Assembly: GCA_021156365.1 (NCBI GenBank)
Contig: JAJNDK010000006.1
Coordinates: 62,001-126,000, forward strand
DNA length: 64,000 nt
Reading direction: 5' to 3'
From: Bacteroidota bacterium
Lineage (GTDB): Bacteria; Bacteroidota; Bacteroidia; B-17B0; Aurantibacillaceae
Shown here: piece after piece, positions 43,643-53,300 of the stretch
Layout of the letters: each line of letters begins with the position of its first letter
Position numbering within the stretch: position 1 is the first letter of the stretch
Notes under the pieces: generated by a model
The model's input: the letters and a program-made list of their open reading frames with translations, nothing else
Told to the model about the DNA's origin: nothing
The model's database searches: none
Position numbers and translations under genes: made by a program

Positions 43643-44548
43643 CTAATGTGTTACATGAGATTCTTCTACCTGTCTCACTTCATAATAAGAAGAGCTGGAA
43701 TTATCGGCGTTGTATATGAACGCAATGATATGACAATGCTCCGGAACAATATTGGCAGCTAACTGAATACTGTTCCTTTTAATCTGGTAACGGCCCTTGG
43801 CCCAGGATCCGCTGAAAATCTGTTGACCCCAGGTACTGTTAAGCGAAGCCCGCAACACATGCATGAAATTGTAATCCTGGATCAGCTGCTGGCCGGTAGG
43901 CAAACGGTAATCCAGTTGTTCGGCTATGATGCTGTCCTCAAGGAGCAACACGGAAAGATTGTAAGTACCGCTCATATCCTGGTTGGCCGTAACAGTAACA
44001 GCAGAGGTTAGCTGCCGCGTGCCTGCATTGTAGGTGTTGTTGATACTGATCTTAAAATCCGCTATCTCGGCTACTGCAGGTGCTGCATTGGTTTCCCAAA
44101 GTGTCCAGCCCACTATGAAGTCGGATGTTCCAAAACCTTTGCGGTTTACCAGTCCGTTGGGATTTCCGGCATCCGAAATGTGAAAGTCGCTGTCAAAAGT
44201 AGTTCCTTCCGGCGTTCTGAGATCTGTAGGGTATACTACATTTACAGCAGCAAAACCACCCGCATGAATAGCCATGGGGATCACTTTTCCTGCATAGATG
44301 GAATCGATCCGATGGAGGTCTTCTGCCGCAGCCGGGCAATTGCCGCAACGATGGCCGGTATAGTCTTCGATGAGCGCTTTGCGAAGGATGACAGTGTCAA
44401 AAATAGTAGAATCCATACCGCTGTCGGCGCTTCCGTTACCTCCGTTGCCGGTATTCTGTCCGGGTTCCATGACGTTGCTGACATAGTCGCAGGAATTGAA
44501 AACAAGACCCGAAACACAAATACCTATAAACAGAGATAGTTTTTTCAT
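43643..44548 (-). CDS. Omp28-related lipoprotein with thioredoxin-like fold
   Basis: The ATG at 44548 gives 301 residues (MKKLSLFIGI); a TTG at 44557 is the longer alternative. The lipobox is GLVFNSC (Cys20). A short Gly/Asn linker leads into ALIEDYTGHRCGNCPAAAEDLHRI, the thioredoxin-like CxxC motif of Omp28 proteins, then PMAIHAGGFA and a beta-rich C-terminal half (VTVTANQDMSGTYNLSVLLLEDSI, YNFMHVLRASLN). It is probably an outer-membrane-attached thiol protein. It is the third gene of the minus-strand group that begins at 46820, 15 bases after the beta-barrel gene. Confidence 0.85.
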   Translation of the reverse strand: MKKLSLFIGICVSGLVFNSCDYVSNVMEPGQNTGNGGNGSADSGMDSTIFDTVILRKALIEDYTGHRCGNCPAAAEDLHRIDSIYAGKVIPMAIHAGGFAAVNVVYPTDLRTPEGTTFDSDFHISDAGNPNGLVNRKGFGTSDFIVGWTLWETNAAPAVAEIADFKISINNTYNAGTRQLTSAVTVTANQDMSGTYNLSVLLLEDSIIAEQLDYRLPTGQQLIQDYNFMHVLRASLNSTWGQQIFSGSWAKGRYQIKRNSIQLAANIVPEHCHIIAFIYNADNSSSSYYEVRQVEESHVTH

Positions 44549-44563
44549 CTTATGCAAAGTTAA

Positions 44564-46288
44564 CTAAAAACTGGTAGAAATACTAAGCTGGAACCCTGTG
44601 AATGCGGGCACTAAACGACAAACCCCACCTGCGCAGAAAATACCCTGGCGTTGCCGGCCGTAACTGAGCATAATACGTGTAGGTCCTGAAACATGAGTAA
44701 TACCTGCGTAATAATAGTGAAGTTTCTTATAATCCAGTGGATTGCTATAGTTGAACTGATCCATCAGCACAAAGAACCATTTGGATGTAGGTGTCCATTC
44801 GATGGTTTCGGTAACCCAGCTTCCGGTATTGCCCAGAGCTTCTTCCGCCTCGCTTAAATGCACCGTCTCGTCTTTTTTATATTCACCAAGGAATAATTGG
44901 GTTTCCGTGCGAATGGCCGATCCTGTTTTGTAGCGATAGGTAAAGTCTGCAACGAAGATATTGGAGTATACATCCGGGTGTTCGCTCCGGTCGGGAGTAT
45001 TGAACTGAACGATCGACTGATTGATGAACTGGTTGGCATACATGAGCGTAAGCTTCGCTTTTTTATTGAATTTTTTACTGATCTCGATATTGATGTCGTG
45101 AAAGTATTTGTCTCCCACGCCATATGGATTGACACTGTATTTGCGTTGTTTTACCGAGTCCTGGGTCGGATCGATGCGCGTGGTATCCGTGCCATAGAAC
45201 AGGGAAGCATTCACACTGATGTCCATACCGTATTTGCCACCAAGTACAGTACCCTTTTTAACCTTGTACTGGATATCCGCCGATCCGCCAACTTCTCCGT
45301 TAGGCTGCGAAGCATATGGATAATAAGCCATCATCAGATAGGTGTGTGGCTTGGAAAGTGCCGGGAGAAAATTCATGAAGGCAACAGTGCTTTGTTTATC
45401 CCTGTCGCTCCGGTAGCTCATATTGTCGATGTATTTTCCGGAGAGCAATACGGAGAAGCCTTTTTTTGCATACGAAGAAGTCAGGTAAAGTGCCTGCCCG
45501 TCTTTAAAACTATAATTGTTCTGATAGGAGGGGTCATTAATTTTATAAGCATATTCTGCATAAAAATTAAAACTTTCATTCAGTACGTTCAACCGTCCGC
45601 CGTAGCATCCCACATTTTCAGGGAGAACCAGGCTCGGGTTACGGTCGCTTTGGTATTTGCTTACAAAACTCCCGCCCAGAATGACTTTTGTTTTGAAGCG
45701 TTGAGCGGAGTCGAGCAATTCCATGAAGTTGATCTCACCGTCGAAACCTTTCACGATACCATCGCTCAGGCCCCAGAAAACCCGTTGACGGCCTACAATT
45801 CCTTTAAAGGTAAGACCTGCTCTCGGTGTATAGATCGCCCTGACTCCATCCATGGCATTGTCATACAACAGGCCGCGGTCTTCGTAAGATCTGAATATCA
45901 AACCGGAGCCAAACTGCTCGTAAAAATTTCCTACGGTCACATCAATGTCTTTGTGTTTGTATCGTGCATACCTGTATGGAATTCCCGATCTGTTGCTGTA
46001 GTCGGGTAAAAAACCCAGCATCACGGGGTTGTAGCTTTCGTACCGGAATCCCATCGAGAAATCGCCGGAGGTATAATTGACATTGCCAAAAGCGTTGTAA
46101 CGAAAGCTCTCGCCCTGTACATCAGGAGTACCCGTGGCGGTGTCCTGTTCGCAGTTTTGCATTTCGATCTGGAAATTCCCGTGAACGTTTTGCAATGCGT
46201 CATTCAACTGCGCAAAAAAAGGATTTGCCAAGCAAATCCCTATTAAACTGAAAAATAAATTCTTGTAGAGGGTCGAATACTTCTTCAC
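44564..46288 (-). CDS. Outer-membrane beta-barrel protein, DUF6029-like
   Basis: A 574-residue exported protein with signal peptide ending near NPFFAQ. After it comes LNDALQNVHGNFQIEMQNCEQD, then many alternating amphipathic strands (YKHKDIDVTVGNFYEQFGSGLIFRSYEDRGLLYDNAMDGVRAIYTP; FNFYAEYAYKIND; FVADFTYRYKTGSAIRTETQLFLGEY). The final strand ends in Phe (FTGFQLSISTSF), as in outer-membrane barrels. Two Cys (CAGGVC) lie just before it. The DUF6029 label is from general resemblance. It lies between the TlpA-like and Omp28-type genes with gaps of about 15 bases. Confidence 0.75.
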   Translation of the reverse strand: MKKYSTLYKNLFFSLIGICLANPFFAQLNDALQNVHGNFQIEMQNCEQDTATGTPDVQGESFRYNAFGNVNYTSGDFSMGFRYESYNPVMLGFLPDYSNRSGIPYRYARYKHKDIDVTVGNFYEQFGSGLIFRSYEDRGLLYDNAMDGVRAIYTPRAGLTFKGIVGRQRVFWGLSDGIVKGFDGEINFMELLDSAQRFKTKVILGGSFVSKYQSDRNPSLVLPENVGCYGGRLNVLNESFNFYAEYAYKINDPSYQNNYSFKDGQALYLTSSYAKKGFSVLLSGKYIDNMSYRSDRDKQSTVAFMNFLPALSKPHTYLMMAYYPYASQPNGEVGGSADIQYKVKKGTVLGGKYGMDISVNASLFYGTDTTRIDPTQDSVKQRKYSVNPYGVGDKYFHDINIEISKKFNKKAKLTLMYANQFINQSIVQFNTPDRSEHPDVYSNIFVADFTYRYKTGSAIRTETQLFLGEYKKDETVHLSEAEEALGNTGSWVTETIEWTPTSKWFFVLMDQFNYSNPLDYKKLHYYYAGITHVSGPTRIMLSYGRQRQGIFCAGGVCRLVPAFTGFQLSISTSF

Positions 46289-46304
46289 TAATTCTGTAAT
46301 TTTT

Positions 46305-46820
46305 TTAATGGCTTAGTTTTTCTCCTTTGGCAACTTTTTTTACATTTTCATATAAAATATCTTCGTCGCCTTCGGCATATGAGTTGTGGCTCCATACGAT
46401 CTCGCCGTTGCCATCAACTAAAAAAGTGTGCGGAACGTTGTTTACATTCATTGCACGTTTGAAATCCTGGTTCTCATCGATGTATACTTCATACTCCCAT
46501 GCTTTTGCTTTTACATCGGGCGCTACTTTGGTAGAGCTCCTTGCATCATCAATGGAAATAGCGATCAGTTTCACGCCGGTCTCTTTTTGCCACTCTGCAT
46601 AATTTTCGGCAATCGCATCCAGTTCTTTTTTGCAGGGCTTGCACCAGGTAGCCCAGAAGCTGATCACAATGGGTTTACCGTTATTGCTGAATGTATTGGT
46701 ATTTACTTTAGAGCCATTCAGCTTTTTCACTGTTGCAGAAGGAAGTTTGTTCCCATCTCCGGGAAACGAAAAACTCATAAGGACAGCGATGGATACAAAT
46801 AAAAGAGCTAATTTTTTCAT
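46305..46820 (-). CDS. TlpA-like periplasmic thioredoxin
   Basis: A 171-residue exported thiol-disulfide protein with signal peptide ending near SFSFPGDG. The active site is SFWATWCKPCKKELDAI (about 54-70), the cis-proline loop is NVPHTFLVDGNG. Family members keep cysteines reduced or deliver reducing power in the envelope. It is the first gene of a unit with the beta-barrel and the Omp28-type lipoprotein (16-base gap). CAATTTTG on the minus strand at 46851-46844 is a -7 box with one mismatch, 23 bases before the ATG. Confidence 0.92.
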   Translation of the reverse strand: MKKLALLFVSIAVLMSFSFPGDGNKLPSATVKKLNGSKVNTNTFSNNGKPIVISFWATWCKPCKKELDAIAENYAEWQKETGVKLIAISIDDARSSTKVAPDVKAKAWEYEVYIDENQDFKRAMNVNNVPHTFLVDGNGEIVWSHNSYAEGDEDILYENVKKVAKGEKLSH

Positions 46821-46862
46821 GGTTGATTTTTTCTCTGACAGGGCAAAATTGGTACCAAAAAA

Positions 46863-46889
46863 TATCCCCGCCCGGAAAAGGCGGGGATA
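46863..46889 (-). terminator. Terminator of the Omp28-type T9SS gene
   Basis: TATCCCCGCC (46863-46872) and GGCGGGGATA (46880-46889) form a 10-base-pair stem. On the minus strand it is followed by a run of T (TTTTTT at 46862-46855), so it ends the gene at 46908-48863. Confidence 0.88.
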
Positions 46890-46907
46890 CAGATTGGTTA
46901 ATATTTA

Positions 46908-48863
46908 TTAGTGGTTAACAGTTAATTTCTGAATAGATTTACCGTTTGCAGTATTTACACTGATTGTGTAGAGACCATTGGCCAAAGCAGTAGTATTCAA
47001 TTCAAATGTATTAAAACCGGTAACGATCTTTTCTGACATAACAGAAACTTCCTGACCTAATGCGTTGTATACAGCAATGGTAGCCATACCTGAAACTGCA
47101 CTGTTTACTTTCACAGTAGCGTTAGTGTTTGCAGGGTTTGGATACACGCTCACATTGGTAATAGCGTTGTTATTTTCTGTGATTCCAACCGGGTTGGATA
47201 CCAGGTTGATATTATCAAGGTATACGTTGTTACCATATCCATTGATGACTTTGAACCCAACGATCACATCAGACATTCCGTCATATGCAGCCAGGGAAAC
47301 AACATCCGTTCTCCAGTTAGAAGCCAGGGAAGTTGGCGTGTAAACAGCTGTTTGTGCGGCTCCTGTTGCCAGGGTAGCTCCTGTTTTGCTGTACAGCGTA
47401 GTCCAGTTTGTACCGCAATCAGTAGATACTTCCAGTTCCAGTGTCTCCAGGTAAACGGTGTTGTATGGTCTGTGAGCAACACTGAAACTGATCTGCATAC
47501 CTGTCATCCCTGTAAAGTCAGTACGTGGCAGATAGAAATAATCAATATCACCTTCGTTACCATTTGAGTATGCATCGTATTTTAAAATACCACCCGCATT
47601 TGCTACGCGTGTCCAGGCAAATCCTGCATCAGGATTGTAGACACCGTAACCTGCAGGAATACCAGCTGTTCCGAAAGCCTGAGTAACAGGAGCAAGGGTA
47701 GGAGTACTGCCGTACATTACAAAAGTAGATGTTTTTCCGTCGTTTTGTGCATTGTTATCGGTAGATCCGTTCGGAGCGCTTGTATATACATTGAATGTAT
47801 GTGTTCCGCCTGTTGCAGTCTGCACAGGAAGAGTAACCACATCGGTTGCCCCGGTTGCAAGATTACCTGTCCATGGCATTGTTTGTACGGTACCGTTATC
47901 GATCTTGTAATTGATCGTGCAGGAAGTAAGTGTTGTAACACCTGCATTTTTAACAGTAACTGTCGGAGTAAAGCTTGGAGAACACTGAGGGGTTGCAGGA
48001 ACACCGCTTAGCAATGATGCAGTAGCATCCAAAGCCAGTGGCTGAGGAGGACCGAAAGCTGCCTGGTGAACTGTTCTTACCGTGTTTGGTCCCGGGCTTG
48101 GAACATCTTCCTGGATGAAAGCAACGATCGCTACTTCTCCTTTGTTCCAGATATACGATGGAAGTGTAACAGTGTTCGTCAATGTTTGAGTCTGACCGTT
48201 TGTCCATGTAGTTGCAAGGGTTTGACCGTTCACATCAGGAACCATTTTACGCATAATGAATTCAAAATCTTTTTCGCCGTTTGATCCCGGAGCGGTAGCA
48301 TAATGAATGTTCTCTTCGATGATCGCTAATTGCAGTTTCAGCGGGTTAGCAGTTGAGAATGCCTGTGCTGCAGTGATCGTTGTAGTGATATCCATTGCAT
48401 CAAAGGTAGAATTCCAGGCATACGAAGTGGTTAATGAAAATGGCGCAGTCACGGTGTAAGCACCATTGATCGTTGCCTGATCCAGAAATCCGGCATGTCC
48501 CTGGTTAGGATCTCCTAAACCCAATTCTCCACCGTTGAAACGTCCCTGAGGAGCAAACTGATCGCTGCCTGATGGATAATAATAATCCTGGCGTGCATTC
48601 GGCTCAGCTGGATTTTGTTGATACAAAGAAGTTGGAGAAGATGGAGCGGAAGGAATAGGAACCTGGTAACGTAACAGGATCATTTTCATTGGTCCGGCGA
48701 AATTGGCCTGTGCCAATGCTGTAATTCCTGGATTTGTAGCCGCACAAGGAGCACAGTTCTCACCGGTAAACTCTTCGAATAAAGAGATCCTTTGTGTTTG
48801 TGCATTCATGTTTAGCGATGTGCCAAAAGCTAAAGCAGATAATACGAGTAAAGGTTTTTTCAT
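46908..48863 (-). CDS. Omp28-type thioredoxin-like protein with T9SS sorting domain
   Basis: A 651-residue exported protein. After the signal peptide (ends near SLNMNAQ) comes RISLFEEFTGENCAPCAATNPGITAL with CxxC at about 36-39, the Omp28 signature, and ARQDYYYPSGSDQFAPQGRFNGG. The middle has CARDB-like stretches (ATPQCSPSFTPTVTVKNAGVTTLTSCTINYKI), then a choice-of-anchor/jelly-roll-like domain (AWTRVANAGGILKYDAYSNGNEGDIDYFYLPRTDF). The C-terminus is a type A sorting domain (VSVYPNPANTNATVKV ... NGLYTISV ... QKLTVNH). It is probably a secreted thiol protein on the cell surface. It has its own terminator and lies upstream of the TlpA unit. Confidence 0.87.
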   Translation of the reverse strand: MKKPLLVLSALAFGTSLNMNAQTQRISLFEEFTGENCAPCAATNPGITALAQANFAGPMKMILLRYQVPIPSAPSSPTSLYQQNPAEPNARQDYYYPSGSDQFAPQGRFNGGELGLGDPNQGHAGFLDQATINGAYTVTAPFSLTTSYAWNSTFDAMDITTTITAAQAFSTANPLKLQLAIIEENIHYATAPGSNGEKDFEFIMRKMVPDVNGQTLATTWTNGQTQTLTNTVTLPSYIWNKGEVAIVAFIQEDVPSPGPNTVRTVHQAAFGPPQPLALDATASLLSGVPATPQCSPSFTPTVTVKNAGVTTLTSCTINYKIDNGTVQTMPWTGNLATGATDVVTLPVQTATGGTHTFNVYTSAPNGSTDNNAQNDGKTSTFVMYGSTPTLAPVTQAFGTAGIPAGYGVYNPDAGFAWTRVANAGGILKYDAYSNGNEGDIDYFYLPRTDFTGMTGMQISFSVAHRPYNTVYLETLELEVSTDCGTNWTTLYSKTGATLATGAAQTAVYTPTSLASNWRTDVVSLAAYDGMSDVIVGFKVINGYGNNVYLDNINLVSNPVGITENNNAITNVSVYPNPANTNATVKVNSAVSGMATIAVYNALGQEVSVMSEKIVTGFNTFELNTTALANGLYTISVNTANGKSIQKLTVNH

Positions 48864-49083
48864 TTTTCTTATTATTAAATTATCAATAAAATCTATCTCA
48901 CAAGTTATTAAAAATAAATTTTACCGGTGGTTAGTAGATGGGGGTAAAAATAGAGAGAAATACATCCAAAATACAAAAAATCAAATTTATTATTTGGTTT
49001 CGGAAATGGAATAGGTAATTATGCCCTGTATTACAGTGATTTAGCGGTTTAATTTTAACACTAAACTGTTTTAGTTAAAATTA

Positions 49084-49095
49084 GTTTTCGAAAAC
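49084..49095. repeat. 12-base palindrome next to porV
   Basis: GTTTTCGAAAAC is identical to its reverse complement and lies 17 bases after the porV stop, within a repeated TTAGTTAAAATTAGTT context. It could be part of a weak terminator or a binding site. Confidence 0.4.
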
Positions 49096-49112
49096 AACGA
49101 TAACTAAATGGT

Positions 49113-50360
49113 TTATTGATCACTTCCGCCATTGTCTTTGTTTTGCTTGTTAAAAGCATCAAAGTCAAACGACAGGCTGAAACGCAGGGTATTCTGAAGC
49201 GGATTGTTTCTTGGCACCGTTGGGATCAGGTAAGCAAAATCAAAACCGAATACATTGTATTTAACCCCGATCCCCATGGTGAAGAACTGTCTTCCGCCTT
49301 TGGTTTTGTTTTCGTGGAAGTAACCTGCACGTACGGCAAATAATTTATCATACCAGTATTCTACACCTGCCTGAAGAATGATCTCTCTTAGCTCTTCTTT
49401 TGCTCCGCCCGGCGCATCGGAAAATGAACCGAATAACCCTTCTGCAATACCCCTGTGCGGATCTTTTCCTGCTTCGATCTCTTTCTCGCCATCGGCATTT
49501 TTTATGTAGGCACCGCTTGCATCCAGTTTGTACACTGGTGGAGTAGGTACAAGAAGTTTGTTGACATCGGCCGTGAAAGCAAAACTGTTGAATTCGTCCG
49601 CATTGATCTTCAGACAACCTCCTAACTTCATATTCATCGGCAAAAAGTTTTTGCTGTCGGGGCTTGCATTATCGGTGTAGGACATTTTGTTTCCCATGTT
49701 GGAAATATTGAAGCCTCCGCTTACAACCGCCTTTTTCCCGCTTATTTTGATCTCATCGTCGGTGTAAAAGCCCGAAATATCCACTGCTACTGCCTGACCT
49801 GCATGTGTAGCTGTGTTACCCACATTCACACCACCCGTTAAATTGGAATTGATATAACGCAATGCCATACCTGCAGAGAATTTTTCACCTAACTTACGTG
49901 TATACGCTACATCAATGGCAAATTCGTTGGGTTTGAAATTTCCGGTAGTGTTACCAACTACATCCGTGAACGTAATATTTCCTAAAGAGAAGTATCGCAG
50001 CGATCCGCCAATGGCAGAGTTTTTATCTATCTTTCCATAACCTGCAAGATACGCAAGGCTGATATCCGGGACCAATTGCCTTAACCAGGGAGAATAGGAA
50101 GCCGCAAAGCCCATCTTCTTGTCCATAAAAGCATATTTGGAAGCATTCCAGTGCATAGAGTTGATATCGGGGCTGGTTGCAGCGCCGCATTCGCCCATAG
50201 CACCTGCTCTTGAGTCCGGTGAGATCAGTAATAGAGGAACCGCTGTTGTTATGGCATTGATATCCGATCCGCCTAACTGGCCCGTCTTGATCTGAGCAAA
50301 TGATATATTTTTTGCAACAACACCTATCAAAAGGCTTAAAACAACTTTTTTACTCTTCAT
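49113..50360 (-). CDS. porV: T9SS outer-membrane protein PorV (LptO)
   Basis: The ATG at 50360 (MKSKKVVLSLLIGV) gives 415 residues; eight extra upstream residues are possible but disrupt the signal peptide. The FadL-like barrel carries the PorV start: INAITTAVPLLLISPDSRAGAMGECGAATSPDINSMHWNASKYAF, then LAYLAGYGKIDKNSAIGGSLRYFSLGNI. The C-terminal barrel ends VFGFDFAYLIPTVPRNNPLQNTLRFSLSFDF. PorV collects cargo from the translocon and delivers it to PorU for cleavage and attachment. It lies 36 bases downstream of porU and is almost certainly cotranscribed. Confidence 0.94.
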   Translation of the reverse strand: MKSKKVVLSLLIGVVAKNISFAQIKTGQLGGSDINAITTAVPLLLISPDSRAGAMGECGAATSPDINSMHWNASKYAFMDKKMGFAASYSPWLRQLVPDISLAYLAGYGKIDKNSAIGGSLRYFSLGNITFTDVVGNTTGNFKPNEFAIDVAYTRKLGEKFSAGMALRYINSNLTGGVNVGNTATHAGQAVAVDISGFYTDDEIKISGKKAVVSGGFNISNMGNKMSYTDNASPDSKNFLPMNMKLGGCLKINADEFNSFAFTADVNKLLVPTPPVYKLDASGAYIKNADGEKEIEAGKDPHRGIAEGLFGSFSDAPGGAKEELREIILQAGVEYWYDKLFAVRAGYFHENKTKGGRQFFTMGIGVKYNVFGFDFAYLIPTVPRNNPLQNTLRFSLSFDFDAFNKQNKDNGGSDQ

Positions 50361-50396
50361 TCTGCAATATCTGAAATGAGCCACGAATTTAAGTTT

Positions 50397-53300
50397 TTAA
50401 TTTAATATAACCAGTTTTTCAATTTTTTCTGCACTTTTTCCGTCCGCACTTTTCAGCTTTATCCGGTAGATGTATACCCCTGCACCGATTTTGTCGCCAT
50501 AATCGTCTTTTCCGTCCCAATCAATCCCTTCGATCCGGTATCCTTCATTCTGAACGGCTGTCTGGATGGTTTTTACAATTTTTCCGGAGATGGTATAGAT
50601 CTGTACCAGCATTTCCAGCGGCACACAACATTGATTGTGCTCCACAAAAAATTTGGTACGTGTGGTGAAAGGATTCGGATAATTCAGTACGTGCTTCAAT
50701 GCCATATCGGCCGAAGGAGCTACCACAAACTCCGTATGTGCTGTTGATGAATTGTTCTGCACATCCCACACTTTGGCATCCAACGTGTGACTGCCTTCGC
50801 CCAGGCCGCTCAGTGGATAATATAATTTACCGGCCTGGTAGCTGTTGGTGTTCGATTCATAAAAATCATTCAGCACCATTGGGTTGGTTGCACTGTTGTC
50901 AAGAACGGCCGTGATGTCGTGCCCGATACCATTCCCAACCGTATTGATCCCACTCGAATCGAACATGGTCATGTATATTTTCGGGCTTTCATTCGTGGTA
51001 CCACCAAACACAAAATTATCATCGTTCATGAAGAGACGGATCTGTGGGCCTGCATTGTCTATCGGGGCATTCGGATCCGATCCGCCTACAATGATGTCAT
51101 CGTAATAGCCTGCCGCATCAATGGATCCGTTGTGTGCATAGTAACTTATCTTACCGGGGCCGAACTGGTAATTAATGTCTTTCGGAACGATGAACGTGAA
51201 TTCAAAATCACCGTTCGTTACACTTGATTTTCCTTTGTATAAAACATTTTTCTGCATGGTGAAATTGATCACACCGCCCGGCCCCTGGTCATTGCCCAAT
51301 GTGGCAAGCTGGCTGGGCTTATCAAACACAGTAGGAAAAACGATGCCATTGAAACCGGTCAGTTTCACACTGTCTTTTGTTCCTACAAAACCTTTGATCG
51401 TTATTTTGGAAAGCGCCTTGAGTGTATCATTGCCACCTGCCACTACCGGCTGCGCATTTATTTCCGTGGTAAATACGCGCTGTTTGGGATAAGCAAGCGT
51501 AACGGCAGGATCTCCCAACAATGCAAAATGGGTATAGCTCCGGTTGCTTCCCTGCTTGGTAAGCCGGATGATGTCACCCGTTCGCGGGAACCAGCCGTTC
51601 AGCTCATGCAGGGCAGCATCGAAAAAAGGCGGACACAAATTGTCGGCATCGCTGGAGAATGCAATGCGTGTGGTAGTGAACAAACAAATACCGCCTCCCT
51701 GGGAGTTCAGCAACACATACTCGCCACAGGAAGTTCTTGCCGGATCGTCAAAACGGCTGAACTCGCAGGTAGCTGTTACGAACATCGGCAGGTTGTTCAG
51801 GTTTTTCCATCCGTTCACAATGTTTACATCCACTACGCCTTCCGAAGTAAGCTGCAATTCGCCACCGTGGCCGGAATAATTCACTATCAGCGAGCCTTTC
51901 TGGATCCGCCTGTTCAGTGCAGCTTCGGCATCCGGATACTTTTGCCCGCCGGAAGTAGAATACTGCTGATAGGCATCGAGGTAAATTTTATCGATGTTAA
52001 AGGTTGGATCAATACTTTGTACCTGTGTGGCAAATGTCTCGCTGTGTTGCGAAACGAACATAAGCTCCCAGGCACTTAGGGGACCTGCTTCTGCGTCGTC
52101 TGCGAGGAAGGTGATCCAGTTTCTCCAGTCGCCGAATGTAGTGTATGAGCTGTTGTCGCAGGCAGTGGTTGTCTGGTTGATATCACCCTGCTGAAGATAA
52201 TAGTGTTTTACCTTCTCTACCATGGCAGTTGCTTCCTGTGTGTTTTTCACAGGCAATCGTCCGATCCCAATGTCTACCAGATCTGTGCCAGGTATGGCTC
52301 CTTCCGAATCATCCATCAGCCCGAAAAAATCATCCGTGGTTTTGGATGCAATAAAGGCAAGTGAATTGGCAGACTGGTAGGTGGGAATAAAATTGGTGTT
52401 CCCGCCTGCAGTCCCTGTTTTATTAATATAAGAGCCATCGCCGAATAGTAACAAGTATCTTGGTTTTACCGTCGCTCTTTTGTACAACATCCTTACAAAC
52501 TCGCGAAGCGCAGTAATATCCTGTGCACCGGAAGAAAATTCATTATAGATCTCCTGCGGGGTAGCGATCACATAATCCAGTGTGTCGTATAGCTGGTGAA
52601 GCTGGGCCAGCTCCAGCGCCTGCGATTTGAATGAAGGATGGGTGATAATGATATAATCGTAATCCTGGGTCAGCGAATGCAGGTTCTGATTCGCAATTTT
52701 TCCAAAAGCAGTTGCTGCTAAAAACGAATTGTTGGCAAAAGCAACATACTCACGCAGGGTATCGGTTTGCGCTACAAATTCGTATTGGCTTCCTGAATGC
52801 AATGCCTGTTGTTCAGCTACATTCAAATGATCGGTCACATCCCAGATCGTCAGGTCGGAAGAAGAAACGATCCCGAATTTGCTAATCCTGCCAGGCGCGT
52901 AGGTCCTCGAGTCCCGGAAATATAATTGTGCACCGGCATACTGAAGATTCCTTCTCACGTTCAGCCGGACATAATTAAGCCAGCCGACAGAAGAAGCTGT
53001 CTGTTTGCTGATCGTAAGGTTAAAAGAAGAAGGAGAATTGGCAATGTATTTTTTGAAGCCGGAATTCTCTACACCGATCGCGCAGGTGTAGGCAGCGCAG
53101 GTAGGACCACAGGGGATCAACATGCTTTGGTTGCCGGGGAGGGTGAGATTGAACTGAGTAGTAGCCGAAGTATTTCGGCCGACCACCGAGGCTTTTGCAA
53201 AAACAGTATCTCCCTGCACCATATTCGGGAAGCTAAAGTTAAATGAATGTTGAGTGAGAATATCAAAGCTCTCTCCGTAAAACTCACGCCCTGATTTGAT

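Noticed and set aside
44897-46009. Open frame of 370 codons on the + strand
   Set aside because: It is antisense to the beta-barrel gene at 44564-46288, which has a signal peptide and barrel strands. The + frame has no recognisable domain.
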